A DNA stretch of 64,000 nt from Methylopila sp. 73B (GCF_000526315.1 NZ_JAFV01000001.1:4094501-4158500); one strand, 5' to 3'. Numbered from the stretch's first letter, positions 31,880 to 42,798 are shown. Numbers and translations: made by a program. Notes: generated by a model from the letters alone, not told the origin.

Positions 31880-33415
31880 TCAGAGGTAGTTGACGAGGCT
31901 GAGCGACTTGAGGGTCGCGGCCACGCTGTAGCTCGCCTCGATGCTGGACTGCAGCGCCAGGATCTTCACCGTCACCTCGTCGCTGTCGGCGTCGACGACG
32001 CCGGACAGCGCGTCCTCGGCGAGGGCGCGCGCGGCGTCGTGGCGGTCGCCCGCGGCCTCGATCGAGGTGTTGGCGATGGCGAGATCGGACGCGACCGACT
32101 GCAGCGCGGACGACGTCTCGGTCGAGGACAGGGCCCCCACCGTCCGCTCGCGCAGCGCTTCGTAGCGGGCCTCCGCGTTCGCGTCGCTCGCGGAGAAGGT
32201 GGTGGCCGAGAGCACCGCCAGCGACTTGATGACGTTAGCGAAGGCGCTCTCGTTCGCCTGCGCGCCGTAGGAGACGGTGACGCCGTCGGCGATCTTCGCG
32301 GTCGCGGCGTCGCGCGGATCGGACGTCGCATCGTCGCCCCGGTACCAGGCGACGGTGAGGTCCGCGGTGCCGGTCGTGTCCAGCGACGTCGCGCTCTGGA
32401 GCGCCGCGATGCGCTCCGCGTCCGTCGCATAGGTTCCGTCGAAGCCCGTCACCCGCGCGGGCTCGCCGTCGCTCGTGAAAAAGTCGTTTCCGGCCGCGAC
32501 CGCGGAGGCGGCGGTCAGCGAGGTGTCCGCCAGCGTCTGGAGCGAACTGTCGAACGCGGCCTGCAGGTTGGCGGTGGTCTCCTCGGGCGTCGCGCCGATC
32601 AGGAACTCGCCGTCCTGAAGCTCGGCGCCGTCGTCGGTCCGGGCGGTGAGCGTCAGGTCTTCGGTCGAACCGTCGGGCAGCGTTAGCGTCACCGTGACCG
32701 TCTGGCCGTCGCTGGGCGTTCCGTCGACGCCAAGGGTCAAGGTCGCAGGATCGCCGGTCGGACCCTCGACCACGCCGCCGGTGAGCGACGACGAGGCGGA
32801 GGACAGCTTGAACCCGAAGTCGCCCGACTCCTCCTCCGACACGGTGAAGGAGGCGCCGCTCGCCTCCGAGACGTCGAGCCGCCCGCGGCCGTCGGCGCCG
32901 AGATCGGCGAGGCCGCGCTCGTAGATCACGGTCTTCAGCCCGGCCTTGTCGCCGTCGTCGGACAGGATTTCCTCGGCGCTCAGCACTGGCTCCGTGTCGG
33001 TCGAGGCGCCGGAGAACAGGTAGCGGCCGTCGACGTCCGAGTTCAGGTAGCTGATCGCCTCGTTGAGATAGGCGCCAGCCTGCGATTGCGTTGCGGTCTG
33101 GCCGCCGGAGAGGCTGTAGCTCGCGCTTGAGTCGAAGCTCGCGATCTCCGACGCGATGGTGTCGAGCCCGTCGACCACCGTGTTCATGACGGCGATGCGC
33201 GTCCCGACGGTCGCGCCCACGCCGTCGTAGGAATCGAGCTGCGTCAGCTTCGCCTTCATGGCGAGCGCGACGTCGCGGCCCGTGCCGAGCCCCGCATAGG
33301 TGGAGGAGACCTTGCCGCTCGCGAGTTGCTCCGACAGGTCCTGAAGCTTGGCGTTGTTGTTCGCCATCGCCTTCAGCAGGCTAGGGCTGTAGAGGCTCGA
33401 ACTGATCGTCGTCAT
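31880..33415 (-). CDS. flgL: Flagellar hook-associated protein 3 (FlgL)
   Basis: This is the junction protein between hook and filament. The N-terminal heptad region MTTISSSLYSPSLLKAMANN, with LQDLSEQLASGK, and the C-terminal helix ALQSSIEASYSVAATLKSLS are the flagellin-type D0/D1 ends. The variable middle is Thr/Asp/Ser-rich, giving 511 residues, longer than enterobacterial FlgL (about 317). It is last in the order flgE-flgK-flgL on this strand, 10 bases after flgK. flaF and flbT, often next in Rhizobiales, are absent. Confidence 0.92.
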   Translation of the reverse strand: MTTISSSLYSPSLLKAMANNNAKLQDLSEQLASGKVSSTYAGLGTGRDVALAMKAKLTQLDSYDGVGATVGTRIAVMNTVVDGLDTIASEIASFDSSASYSLSGGQTATQSQAGAYLNEAISYLNSDVDGRYLFSGASTDTEPVLSAEEILSDDGDKAGLKTVIYERGLADLGADGRGRLDVSEASGASFTVSEEESGDFGFKLSSASSSLTGGVVEGPTGDPATLTLGVDGTPSDGQTVTVTLTLPDGSTEDLTLTARTDDGAELQDGEFLIGATPEETTANLQAAFDSSLQTLADTSLTAASAVAAGNDFFTSDGEPARVTGFDGTYATDAERIAALQSATSLDTTGTADLTVAWYRGDDATSDPRDAATAKIADGVTVSYGAQANESAFANVIKSLAVLSATTFSASDANAEARYEALRERTVGALSSTETSSALQSVASDLAIANTSIEAAGDRHDAARALAEDALSGVVDADSDEVTVKILALQSSIEASYSVAATLKSLSLVNYL

Positions 33416-33425
33416 CGTTCGGCCC

Positions 33426-35249
33426 TCACGACTGCAGCAGCATGTCGAGCATCTCCTTGACCGCCGTCATCACGCGCGCGTTGGCGCTGTAGGCGGTCTG
33501 GAGCGTGATCAGGTTGGTCAGCTCGGAGTCGACGTCGACGCCGGATTTCGAGGCGTAGCGGTCCTCCAGCGCCGAGACGACGGCGGATTGGCTCTCCGAG
33601 ACGCGCGTCGCGGTCGCGCTGGCCGAGGCCTGGTAGGACACGATGTCCTGCGCGAACTCCCCGATCGTCCCGCTGTAGCCTGCCGACGCGCCGCCAAGGC
33701 CGGTGTCGGTCCGGAAGCTGCGATCTGTGGCCAGAGCCTCGACCAGGAAGTCAGCGCGGCTGGAGTCGCTTGCGGCCGCCGTTGACGAGTAGGCGGTCAG
33801 CAGCGCCGGATCGTCGACGACGGCCGAGTTCACAGCGATGCGGCTGGCGAAGCCCGTGCGCTGGTCCGTTCCGTCGCGGCTGCCGGAATAGATCGTGTCG
33901 CCGGCGTCGACGAACAGCGGCAGCGCCACCCCGTCGTCGGTCAGGACCGTCGCGGTGATCTTCGACGCGCCGCCCGTAACCGTGACGCTGGCGCCGGACG
34001 CCGTGAAGGCGAAGCCGGTCGCGCTCTCCGTCGCCTCTATGTCGATGCCGGCCGCGGTCAGCGCCGCGTCGATGTCGTCGGCTGCGCTGGCGGACGAGAA
34101 GTCGACGCCGATCACCGTAGCGCTCGGGTCCGCCGTGACGTCGGCGTCGAGCGGAAGGCTGGCGGCGTCCGTGACGTTAATGAGCGTGACGGTCCGGGTC
34201 TTGCCGCCCGACGTGTAGGTGACGGTCATGGTGTCGCCGGGCTGCGCGCCCTCGGTCGACAGGTCGACGCCGCCCGTGACCGTGGTCCCCGCCACCGTCG
34301 TCGCGCCGAAGGCCTGGGCGAGATTCGCCGCCAGCTCGTCGAGCTGGGCCTGCGCCTCCGGCAGCGTCTCGTCGCGCAGGTCGGCGAGCGCGCGCAGCTC
34401 GCCGGACTTGAGCGAGCCGTCCGCCAGCAGGTCCGCGGAGTAGCCTGAGGTGCGCGTCAGCGTGATCGTGCCGAGCGTGCTGTCCGCACGCGTCGAGGAG
34501 TAGGCCTTCTCGGCCGAAACGCTGGACGTCGGTTCGAAGGTCAGCGTCGAGGCTTCGCCCGCGTCGTAGAGCGTGAGGCCGCTGGTCGTGGTGATGCGGA
34601 CGTCGCCGGATCCCGTGTCGCTGACCTTGATGTCCATCAGCGAGGCCAGCTCGTTGATGGCTTGGTCGCGCTGGTCTTCGAGCGAGGCGCGGGCGCTATC
34701 GTTGGTTGAGGCGGCGATCTTCGCCGACAGGCTCGCGATCGACTGCAGCGCCTCGTTCGCGACGTCGACCCCGCTGGCGAGCGCGTCGTCGGCGTCCTGC
34801 CGCAGGCCCTGCACGCCGTTCGAGGCGTCGTTGAGCGCCTGCGCCAGCAGGACGGCCTCCTGCACGGCGGAGCCTTGCGTCGTCCCGTCGTCCGGAGAGG
34901 CCGCCAGCGCGTCGAAGGCCGACGACAGGCTGGAGACCAGGCTGTCGATCGAGGTGTCGCTGTCCACCGTGCTGAACAGCGATTGAAGCTGGTCGAGGTA
35001 GCTCGCCGTCGTGGAGGCGGAGGCGGCGGTCGCGCTTTCCGAGCGGAGTTGGCGTTGCAAATAGAGGTCGATCTGCCGCTGGACCTCGGTGACCTTCACG
35101 CCGCCGGTCGAGCTCTGCTCCGTCGTCAGCGACTTCGCGACATAGCCGGCCGTGCTCGCGTTCGCGACGTTGTTCGCGACGAGGTCGAGCCCGGCCTGGG
35201 TGGTCTTGAGGCCGGAAAGCGCGGTGGAAAGCGAGGCGGAAAGGCCCAT
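33426..35249 (-). CDS. flgK: Flagellar hook-associated protein 1 (FlgK)
   Basis: This protein caps the hook and joins it to FlgL. The N-terminus MGLSASLSTALSGLKTTQAG, then LVANNVANASTAGYVAKS, is the rod/hook/HAP family start; the C-terminus LTNLITLQTAYSANARVMTA is the matching end helix. The centre is Ala/Thr/Asp-rich and holds the variable domains; about 607 residues. ATG 35249 is preferred over the GTG two codons upstream. It is preceded by flgE after about 64 bases. Confidence 0.95.
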   Translation of the reverse strand: MGLSASLSTALSGLKTTQAGLDLVANNVANASTAGYVAKSLTTEQSSTGGVKVTEVQRQIDLYLQRQLRSESATAASASTTASYLDQLQSLFSTVDSDTSIDSLVSSLSSAFDALAASPDDGTTQGSAVQEAVLLAQALNDASNGVQGLRQDADDALASGVDVANEALQSIASLSAKIAASTNDSARASLEDQRDQAINELASLMDIKVSDTGSGDVRITTTSGLTLYDAGEASTLTFEPTSSVSAEKAYSSTRADSTLGTITLTRTSGYSADLLADGSLKSGELRALADLRDETLPEAQAQLDELAANLAQAFGATTVAGTTVTGGVDLSTEGAQPGDTMTVTYTSGGKTRTVTLINVTDAASLPLDADVTADPSATVIGVDFSSASAADDIDAALTAAGIDIEATESATGFAFTASGASVTVTGGASKITATVLTDDGVALPLFVDAGDTIYSGSRDGTDQRTGFASRIAVNSAVVDDPALLTAYSSTAAASDSSRADFLVEALATDRSFRTDTGLGGASAGYSGTIGEFAQDIVSYQASASATATRVSESQSAVVSALEDRYASKSGVDVDSELTNLITLQTAYSANARVMTAVKEMLDMLLQS

Positions 35250-35313
35250 CGTCACGCCTGATCAAAAACGGTCGGCCGGGGCGCCGCCGAACGCGGCGCC
35301 GCCGGAGACGAGG

Positions 35314-36687
35314 TCAACGGAGCATCTGAAGGACGTCGTCCATCATCGAGTTCGCGGTCGTCACCACGCGCGTGTTCGCCGAATAGGCCTGCTGGGTGAC
35401 GATGAGCTTGGTGAACTCGTCCGCGATGTCGACGTTCGACTCCTCGATCGCGCTGCCCACGATCGAGGAGCCGCTGACGAGCGTCGGCGTGCCGGAGGCC
35501 TCCGTCATCGCGAAGGCGCCGCCGTCGAGCTGCTTGAGCTGGTTGTCGGCGGCGAAGGTCGCGACCGGGATCTCATACAGCGTCTTGGTCTTGCCGTTGC
35601 TGTAGGTCGCCACCAGCGCGCCGCCGTCCTCGATGGCGAGCCCGGTCATCTCGCCGGACGCGACGCCGTCCTGGGTGAGCTTGGACGTCGAGACCGTCCC
35701 CTCGCTGTTGGCGTACTGGGTGAGACCCGACCCGTGCTTCAGGGTCACGTCGCCGTAGCTCGTGCCGTCGATGGTCAGGTCCGTCACCGTCGTCGCGCCC
35801 GAGGAGGGGGTGGTGAGCTTGCCGTTTTCGAAGACGTAGCCCTGCGTGCCCGCGGTTCCGCTGTCCGCGTCGATCTGGGTCCAGGCTGTCTCCGTTCCGG
35901 TCGCTGTGGAGTCCGACAGGTAGTAGAGCGACCAGGTGTCGTCCGTGCCGGCGGTCGAGTCGGCGTTGCTGGTCTTGGCCCAGCGCAGCGTCAGGTCCTG
36001 GGCTGTGCCGTTCGCGTCGTAGACCGTCACGGAGCCGCCGCTGACGGAACTCTCCAGGAAGCTGTCGGCGTCGTCGGCGGAGATCGTCGATCCGACGGTG
36101 GACTCGAGCAGATAGGAGCTCGAGTCGGTCGAATCGTAGTTCTCGGTCTGCGGGACGGTGGGAAGGCTCGCCTCGTAGTTGACGGTGGAAGTCGCCTTAG
36201 CCGGATAGATTTCGTCGTCGGAGATGTCGATCACTTCGGCGGTCGACGAGGCGGTGCCGGAATCCGACACGCGGTTGCCCACGAGATAATAGCCGGCGCC
36301 GTTGACGAGGTTGTCGTTCTTGTCCAGCTCGAAGTCGCCGCGTCGCGTGTAGAGATCCGTGCCGGTGAAATTCGTCTCGCCGTTGGTCGCGCCCGAGGAG
36401 TCCTGCACGAGGAAATAGCCGTCGCCGCTGATCGCGATCGAAGTGTCGGACTCCGACGCCGTGACGGTTCCCTGCACGTTGTTCGTCGCCTGCGAATAGG
36501 CGGCGACCGAACCCGAGGTCTGCGTCTTCGCGCCGGAGGAGTCCGTCACCAGATCCTGGAACGCGGTGTCGGTACGCTTGTAGGCGGTCGTCGAAGAGTT
36601 CGCGATGTTCCCCGAGATGTTCTCGAGCGCATAGGATTGAGCGCTGAGGCCGCTCACCGCCGTGGTCAATGCTCCGTAGATGCCCAT
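35314..36687 (-). CDS. flgE: Flagellar hook protein (FlgE)
   Basis: This 457-residue protein is the main hook subunit. The start MGIYGALTTAVSGLSAQSYA and NISGNIANSSTTAYKRTDTAF form the conserved N-terminal rod helix; DGYFLVQD and TRRGDFELDKNDNLVNGAGY belong to the D1 region; the end EFTKLIVTQQAYSANTRVVT closes the coiled rod. It is first in the flgE-flgK-flgL set, with GAGGAGAG upstream. A longer reading frame upstream has no homology and is rejected. It is divergent from the pip gene. Confidence 0.95.
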   Translation of the reverse strand: MGIYGALTTAVSGLSAQSYALENISGNIANSSTTAYKRTDTAFQDLVTDSSGAKTQTSGSVAAYSQATNNVQGTVTASESDTSIAISGDGYFLVQDSSGATNGETNFTGTDLYTRRGDFELDKNDNLVNGAGYYLVGNRVSDSGTASSTAEVIDISDDEIYPAKATSTVNYEASLPTVPQTENYDSTDSSSYLLESTVGSTISADDADSFLESSVSGGSVTVYDANGTAQDLTLRWAKTSNADSTAGTDDTWSLYYLSDSTATGTETAWTQIDADSGTAGTQGYVFENGKLTTPSSGATTVTDLTIDGTSYGDVTLKHGSGLTQYANSEGTVSTSKLTQDGVASGEMTGLAIEDGGALVATYSNGKTKTLYEIPVATFAADNQLKQLDGGAFAMTEASGTPTLVSGSSIVGSAIEESNVDIADEFTKLIVTQQAYSANTRVVTTANSMMDDVLQMLR

Positions 36688-36767
36688 CGTACTCTCCTCG
36701 AACTGGCGGTCCCCGCGCCTGTCGGACGGAGCAAGCGCGAGGCCAAGACGAAAACGCTGAGTTTTGA

Positions 36768-37904
<1,137 letters not shown>

Positions 37905-37963
37905 TTTGAACCGGCGAGGTCCGCGCCTACCTCCCGTCCATGACACAACCGGAGATGCTCCCC

Positions 37964-39154
37964 ATGCGCCAGGCGTCGCTCGCCCGCTCCCTGCTGCTCG
38001 CGACGGCGGTGGTTCTCGCGGCCGCGCCGGCCGCCACCGCTCCCGCCTTCGCGCAGGCCAAGAAGGCCGAGACGGTCAAGTCGGAGAAGCAGAGCTTCTC
38101 CGTTGAGACGGTGGCGACAGGGCTTGAGAATCCGTGGGGCCTCGCCTTCCTGCCCGATGGCCGGATGCTGGTGACGGAAAAGGCCGGACGCCTGAGGCTG
38201 ATCCTGCCCGACGGCAAGGTTTCGCCCGCGGTCACCGGCCTGCCGAAGGTGGACGCGCGCGGGCAGGGCGGCCTGCTCGACGTGGCTGTCTCGCCGGACT
38301 TCGCCAACGGGCGGCTCGTCTACTTCACCTTTTCGGAGGCGGGCGAGGGCGGCGTCAACGGCACGGCGCTGGCGCGCGGCCGACTGGCGGACAACGCCCC
38401 GCGGCTCGAAAACGTCGAGGTGATCTGGCGGCAGGCGCCGAAGTACGCCTCCACCAAGCATTACGGCTCGCGCATCGTGTTCGCGCCCGACGGGAAGACC
38501 ATGTTCGTGACCGTCGGCGAACGCTCGGACAAGGAGTTCCGCGTCAAGTCGCAGGCGCTCGACGAGACGCTCGGGAAGGTCGTGCGGCTCACGCTCGACG
38601 GAAAGCCTGCAGCGGGCAACCCGTTCGAGGGCCGCTCCGACGCCAAGCCCGAGATCTGGTCCTACGGCCACCGCAACCCGCAGGGCGCGGCGATCAATCC
38701 GGCGGACGGCGCGCTCTGGGTGACCGAGCATGGGCCCATGGGCGGCGACGAGCTGAACAAGCCGGAGGCCGGCAAGAACTACGGTTGGCCGGTCATCACC
38801 TACGGCAAGGAGTACTCCGGCGCCGCCCTCGGCGAGGGAACGGAGAAGGCCGGGATGGAGCAGCCGGTCTACAAGTGGGTCCCATCGATCGGGACCTCAG
38901 GCCTCGCCTTCTACGGCGGCGACGCGCTCCCCGGCTGGAAGGGCAGCGTCTTCGTCGGCGGCCTCGCCGTGCCCATGCTGGCGCGGCTGGAGATGAGCGA
39001 CGGCAAAGTGGTGAAGGAGGAGCGGCTGCTCGAGGACATGGGCGAGCGCATCCGCGACGTCCGCCAGGGCCCGGATGGCCTGCTCTATCTGCTCACCGAC
39101 AGCGCCGAGGGCCGGGTGCTCCGCTTGAAGGCGGCGGCGAACGGACGCTCCTGA
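37964..39154 (+). CDS. Periplasmic PQQ-type aldose sugar dehydrogenase (YliI-like)
   Basis: This beta-propeller dehydrogenase of about 396 residues has a signal peptide (MRQASLARSLLLATAVVLAA, cleavage near AFAQA). The core shows VATGLENPWGLAFLPDGRML, KVDARGQGGLLDVAVSPDFA, YFTFSEAG, SYGHRNPQGAAINPADGALW and EHGPMGGDELNKPEAGKNYG, all typical of soluble glucose/aldose dehydrogenases that use PQQ. It would oxidise sugars in the periplasm and pass electrons to the respiratory chain. Methylotrophs make PQQ for methanol dehydrogenase, so the cofactor is at hand. ATG 37964 has GGAG upstream; ATG 37940 is an alternative start. Confidence 0.88.
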   Translation: MRQASLARSLLLATAVVLAAAPAATAPAFAQAKKAETVKSEKQSFSVETVATGLENPWGLAFLPDGRMLVTEKAGRLRLILPDGKVSPAVTGLPKVDARGQGGLLDVAVSPDFANGRLVYFTFSEAGEGGVNGTALARGRLADNAPRLENVEVIWRQAPKYASTKHYGSRIVFAPDGKTMFVTVGERSDKEFRVKSQALDETLGKVVRLTLDGKPAAGNPFEGRSDAKPEIWSYGHRNPQGAAINPADGALWVTEHGPMGGDELNKPEAGKNYGWPVITYGKEYSGAALGEGTEKAGMEQPVYKWVPSIGTSGLAFYGGDALPGWKGSVFVGGLAVPMLARLEMSDGKVVKEERLLEDMGERIRDVRQGPDGLLYLLTDSAEGRVLRLKAAANGRS

Positions 39155-39203
39155 GCCGTCAATGGGGGAGCGGCCGCCGGGGGGAGCCGGCGGCCGCGTC
39201 CAG

Positions 39204-39248
39204 CTTCGCGCGGTTAACTGCGGGTGGACGCAGGGTTAACGCGCGAAG
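39204..39248. terminator. Hairpin between convergent sugar dehydrogenase and flgH genes
   Basis: CTTCGCGCG (from 39204) pairs with CGCGCGAAG (to 39248), and the interior has TTAA and CTGCG/CGCAG matches. It sits between two stop codons. T runs are missing, so termination is uncertain. Confidence 0.4.
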
Positions 39249-39308
39249 CCTTCGCGGACGACTGGCGGGGCGGGCCCTGCCGCGCCGCCGCCCGCAAGGG
39301 GGAAACTC

Positions 39309-40061
39309 TTAGAAGGGCAGCAGCACGTCCATCACCTGCTGGCCGTAGCGCGGCTGCTGCACGTCGGTGATCTGGCCGCGGCCGCCGTAGGCGATGCGGG
39401 CCTGGGCGATCTTCTCGCTCTCGATCGTGTTGTCGCTGTCGATGTCCTCGGTCCGGACGATGCCGGCGACGATCAGCTCCCGGATCTCGAAGTTGACCCG
39501 GATCTCCTGCTTGCCCTCGATCACCAGCGAGCCGTTGGGCAGCACCTGGGTGACGACCGCCGCGACGTTGGTGACCAGCGTCTCCTTGCGGTCGACCGAG
39601 CCCTCGCCTTCGCTCGACGAGGTCGAGCCGGCCTTCACGGCGTTCGACGGGTCGACCCCGCCCGGCAGGATCTTCTTCAGATAACCCTCGTAGCCGAGCA
39701 CATTGTCGAGGTTCGCGGCTTCCGTGTTGGTGCGGCTGCGCTTGGTGGTGTTCTCGAGCTTGGCGCTGTCGGTGATGTCGACCTTCACGGTCAGCAGGTC
39801 GCCGACCTGGCGGGCGCGCGGGTCCTTGAAGAAGCCGCGGGCGCCGGACCTCCACAGCGAGTTCGGCTGGTACGACACCGGCATCGGCTCGGGCATCGGC
39901 ATCTGCACCGGCTTGTAGCCGGCCTGGGTGGTCGGATTCTCGATCGCCGAAAGGGCGGGCTGCTTGCCGATGCCGGCGAGGCGGTCGGCGGCGCCGCAGC
40001 CAGCGAGCAGGCTCGCGAGAACCACGGGGCCGGTCAGGCGGAAGGCGAAGGGAAGACGCAT
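39309..40061 (-). CDS. flgH: Flagellar L-ring protein FlgH
   Basis: This outer-membrane lipoprotein forms the L ring. The signal peptide with lipobox is MRLPFAFRLTGPVVLASLLA then GCGAA. NSLWRSGARGFFKDPRARQV and GDLLTVKVDITDSAKLENTT are FlgH core segments; the end GRGQITDVQQPRYGQQVMDV closes the protein (250 residues). It follows flgA in the flgF-flgG-flgA-flgH order. flgI, the P-ring gene usually nearby, is not in the window. Confidence 0.95.
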   Translation of the reverse strand: MRLPFAFRLTGPVVLASLLAGCGAADRLAGIGKQPALSAIENPTTQAGYKPVQMPMPEPMPVSYQPNSLWRSGARGFFKDPRARQVGDLLTVKVDITDSAKLENTTKRSRTNTEAANLDNVLGYEGYLKKILPGGVDPSNAVKAGSTSSSEGEGSVDRKETLVTNVAAVVTQVLPNGSLVIEGKQEIRVNFEIRELIVAGIVRTEDIDSDNTIESEKIAQARIAYGGRGQITDVQQPRYGQQVMDVLLPF

Positions 40062-40075
40062 CGGACAGGTTCCTT

Positions 40076-41005
40076 TCAGCGTCGGGCGATGGCGGTCGGG
40101 GCCGCGGTCACCGTCACTTCGGACGGCCCCGTGACGACGCCGCTGACGATGCGCTTCGACTGGACGTTCTGGACGTCGATGAGATCGCCTTGCGCGCCGG
40201 ACGCCAGCGCCTTGGCCTTGAGCGACAGCGACATGCCGGAGCCGCCGTAGACGAGCGTGACGAAGCCGCCGCGCTCCACATGCTGGGGACGCATGAGATC
40301 ATTCGCGCGGAACGTCTGGCCCTCGCGCAACGCCCGCCGGGTGGCGAGGCCGCGCGCGCCTTCGAGATCCACCGCGTCGCCGTTGCCCGCCTTCGGGCGG
40401 CGCTCGACCATCAGGTCGGCGTCCCGGAGCACCTCGCCGCGGGCGAGCGGGCGCGCGGTCACCGCCACTTCGACGGTTTCGACGACGGCGCCGGTGACGC
40501 GCGTTCCGCGAGCGCCGCGTTCCGCGCCCAGAACGGCCTCGAAGCGGCCGGACCGGGAGTCGAGCGCGAACTGCGAGACCTCCACGGCGCCACGGTTCTG
40601 CGGCGAGAGATGCACGGTGCGGTCGTCGTCCAGCGTCACCCGCATGGCGGACGGCTGTGCGCCGACGTCGGCTGCGGCGCGGGCGGCGATCGCCTCCATC
40701 ACCTGGTCGCCGCTGACGCTTCGGCCGAGCCGCGTCACCGCAATTTCGGAGACGAGACCGGCCGAGACGCCCTCGACCCCCGCCCGACGCGCGGCGGCGA
40801 TCACGGCGTCGGCCGGCACGGCGCCGGTGAGGCCGTAGTCCGGCGCTCGGAACAGGGCGACGCCCGCCGCGGCGCCGGCGTCGTCGGCGAGGTCGCCGAG
40901 CGTGACGATCTCGGCGGAGACCAGCGCCTCGGCGCGCAGCGTCGGGGCCGCGAAGGCGGCGGAGGAGGCGAGCAGGGCGGCGGCGAAGGCGGCGAGACGG
41001 AACAT
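40076..41005 (-). CDS. flgA: Flagellar P-ring assembly chaperone FlgA
   Basis: This periplasmic chaperone helps FlgI form the P ring. Signal peptide: MFRLAAFAAALLASSAAFAA. The C-terminal SAF domain reads VAVTARPLARGEVLRDADLM, GLATRRALREGQTFRANDLM and VTLVYGGSGMSLSLKAKALA; the last is the FlgA beta-clip signature. About 309 residues, with an N-terminal extension before SAF as in many Rhizobiales. ATG 41005 is preferred to the GTG at 41014 that overlaps the flgG stop. Confidence 0.93.
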   Translation of the reverse strand: MFRLAAFAAALLASSAAFAAPTLRAEALVSAEIVTLGDLADDAGAAAGVALFRAPDYGLTGAVPADAVIAAARRAGVEGVSAGLVSEIAVTRLGRSVSGDQVMEAIAARAAADVGAQPSAMRVTLDDDRTVHLSPQNRGAVEVSQFALDSRSGRFEAVLGAERGARGTRVTGAVVETVEVAVTARPLARGEVLRDADLMVERRPKAGNGDAVDLEGARGLATRRALREGQTFRANDLMRPQHVERGGFVTLVYGGSGMSLSLKAKALASGAQGDLIDVQNVQSKRIVSGVVTGPSEVTVTAAPTAIARR

Positions 41006-41010
41006 GGATC

Positions 41011-41799
41011 TCACCGCAGCATCGACGAGGTGGACTGCAGCATCTGGTCGGCGGACGAGACGACCTTCGAGTTCATCTCGTAGGCCCGCTGGGCCGCGAT
41101 CAGGTCGGAGATCTCGGTGACCGCGTTGACGTTCGACGCTTCGAGGTAGGACTGCAGCGTGGAGCCGAAGCCCTCCGCGCCAGGGTTATCGACCAGCGGC
41201 GTGCCGCTCGCCGGCGTCTCGAGGAACAGGTTGTCGCCCTTGGCCTCGAGGCCCGACTTGTTGATGAAGCGCGCCAGCTCGATCTGCCCCAGCGCCTGGG
41301 GGGCGGTCTGGCCCTGGACGGTGGCCTCGACGCCGCCGGTCGCGCTGATGCTGACGCTGAGCGCGTTGGTGGGAACGGTGATCCCGGGCAGCACCGTGTA
41401 GCCGTCGGCGGTCACGAGCTGGCCGTTGGCGTCGAGCTCGAACGAGCCGTCGCGGGTGTAGGCGGTGCGGCCGTCCGGCAGTTGGACCTGGAAGAAGCCC
41501 TCGCCCTTGATGGCGATGTCGTAGGTCTTCTCCGTCGAGGCCACGGTGCCCTGGCTCATCACCCGCGGCGTCGCCACCAGCTTGACGCCCGAGCCGACGT
41601 CAACGCCCGTGGGCAGCACGGTGCCGGTGTCCGAGCTCGACGAGCCCACCTGACGCATCGACTGATAGAGCAGGTCCTGGAACTCGGCCCGCTGGCGCTT
41701 GAAGCCGGTGGTCCGCATGTTCGCGATGTTGTTCGAGATGATCTCGACGTTGGCCTCCTGGGCGGCCATGCCGGTCGAGGCGATGTTGAGGGCGCGCAT
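41011..41799 (-). CDS. flgG: Flagellar distal rod protein FlgG
   Basis: This 262-residue rod protein shows MRALNIASTGMAAQEANVEI, ISNNIANMRTTGFKRQRAEF, the FlgG-type QVQLPDGRTAYTRDGSFELD, and the C-terminal EISDLIAAQRAYEMNSKVVS. The length and sequence match FlgG rather than FlgF. It follows flgF by 27 bases and its stop overlaps the potential GTG start of flgA. Confidence 0.97.
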   Translation of the reverse strand: MRALNIASTGMAAQEANVEIISNNIANMRTTGFKRQRAEFQDLLYQSMRQVGSSSSDTGTVLPTGVDVGSGVKLVATPRVMSQGTVASTEKTYDIAIKGEGFFQVQLPDGRTAYTRDGSFELDANGQLVTADGYTVLPGITVPTNALSVSISATGGVEATVQGQTAPQALGQIELARFINKSGLEAKGDNLFLETPASGTPLVDNPGAEGFGSTLQSYLEASNVNAVTEISDLIAAQRAYEMNSKVVSSADQMLQSTSSMLR

Positions 41800-41826
41800 G
41801 GTGCGTCTCCGTCCGTCTTCGCCGGC

Positions 41827-42570
41827 TTACGCCGGAACCTCGGCAAGCTTCTCGATCGCCGAACGCCGGATGTCGTTCTGCGCGTCGAGGATCCCGGATA
41901 TCGACGTGTAGGCCCGGTTCACCTCGATCAGGCGGCTCATTTCGACGATCGGCTTGACGTTCGACTTCTCAACCGCGCCCTGCACCACGGCGGTCGTGGC
42001 GGGCGCGTCCTTCGGGTCTTCCGTGGTCGCGTAGAGATTGCTGCCGATCTTATGGACTGCCCGGGGATCGGCGAAGCTGACAAGGCGGAGACGGCCGCGC
42101 ACGCCCTCGCTCGTCGCGATGGTGCCGTCCCGGCCGATCGTCAGCCCGGTCTCGTTGGGCGCGAGCTGAATCGGGCCTGCGGTGGACAGCAGAGGCGCGC
42201 CGTTGGCCGTCACGAGCTGGCCCGAGGCGTTGACCCCGAACGCGCCGCTGCGGGTGTAGCGCTCGCCGGCCTCCGTCTCGACCACGAAGAAACCCTCGCC
42301 GTCGATCGCGAAATCCATCGCGCCGCCGGTCGACTCCACATTGCCCGGGGCGAAGCTGTGCCAGGTTCCGCGCTGCTGCACGAAGGACAGTTTCTGATCC
42401 TGCGTCGGAAACGTGCCGTCGCGGGCGTTCGGCATCATGAATTCGCTGAACACCATCTGTTCGGCCTTGAAGCCGGTGGTGTTCATGTTCGCGACGTTGT
42501 TGGCGATGACGTCGAGTTCGCGGCGCAGGACGACCTGGCGCGACAACCCGACGAGAGACGCGTTTTCCAC
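41827..42570 (-). CDS. flgF: Flagellar proximal rod protein FlgF
   Basis: This 247-residue rod protein begins at GTG (VENASLVGLSRQVVLRRELD), followed by VIANNVANMNTTGFKAEQMV, GEGFFVVETEAGERYTRSGA and the C-terminal EMSRLIEVNRAYTSISGILD. GGGAG lies 7 bases before the GTG. A longer frame upstream has no family match. It is the first gene of the flgF-flgG-flgA-flgH run and divergent from fliL. Confidence 0.94.
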   Translation of the reverse strand: MENASLVGLSRQVVLRRELDVIANNVANMNTTGFKAEQMVFSEFMMPNARDGTFPTQDQKLSFVQQRGTWHSFAPGNVESTGGAMDFAIDGEGFFVVETEAGERYTRSGAFGVNASGQLVTANGAPLLSTAGPIQLAPNETGLTIGRDGTIATSEGVRGRLRLVSFADPRAVHKIGSNLYATTEDPKDAPATTAVVQGAVEKSNVKPIVEMSRLIEVNRAYTSISGILDAQNDIRRSAIEKLAEVPA

Positions 42571-42798
42571 CAAACGCTCCCGTGGTCCGTGTTTGCTTTC
42601 CGCGTGCGCCCCGCTTGTCCTCCCCGACGAGCGGCGCTCACGACGATGGGGTTGCACGCGGCGTGCCAACATCGGAGATCGTTCAGAACTGAGCAGATTG
42701 GCGTCTCGGAGCCGCTCGCCGCCGCCCGGCGCCATCGGGTCGACCGGCGCAAAATGCCCGGCAGAACTTGCCGGGCGAACCGCATTTTCAAGAGTTCA

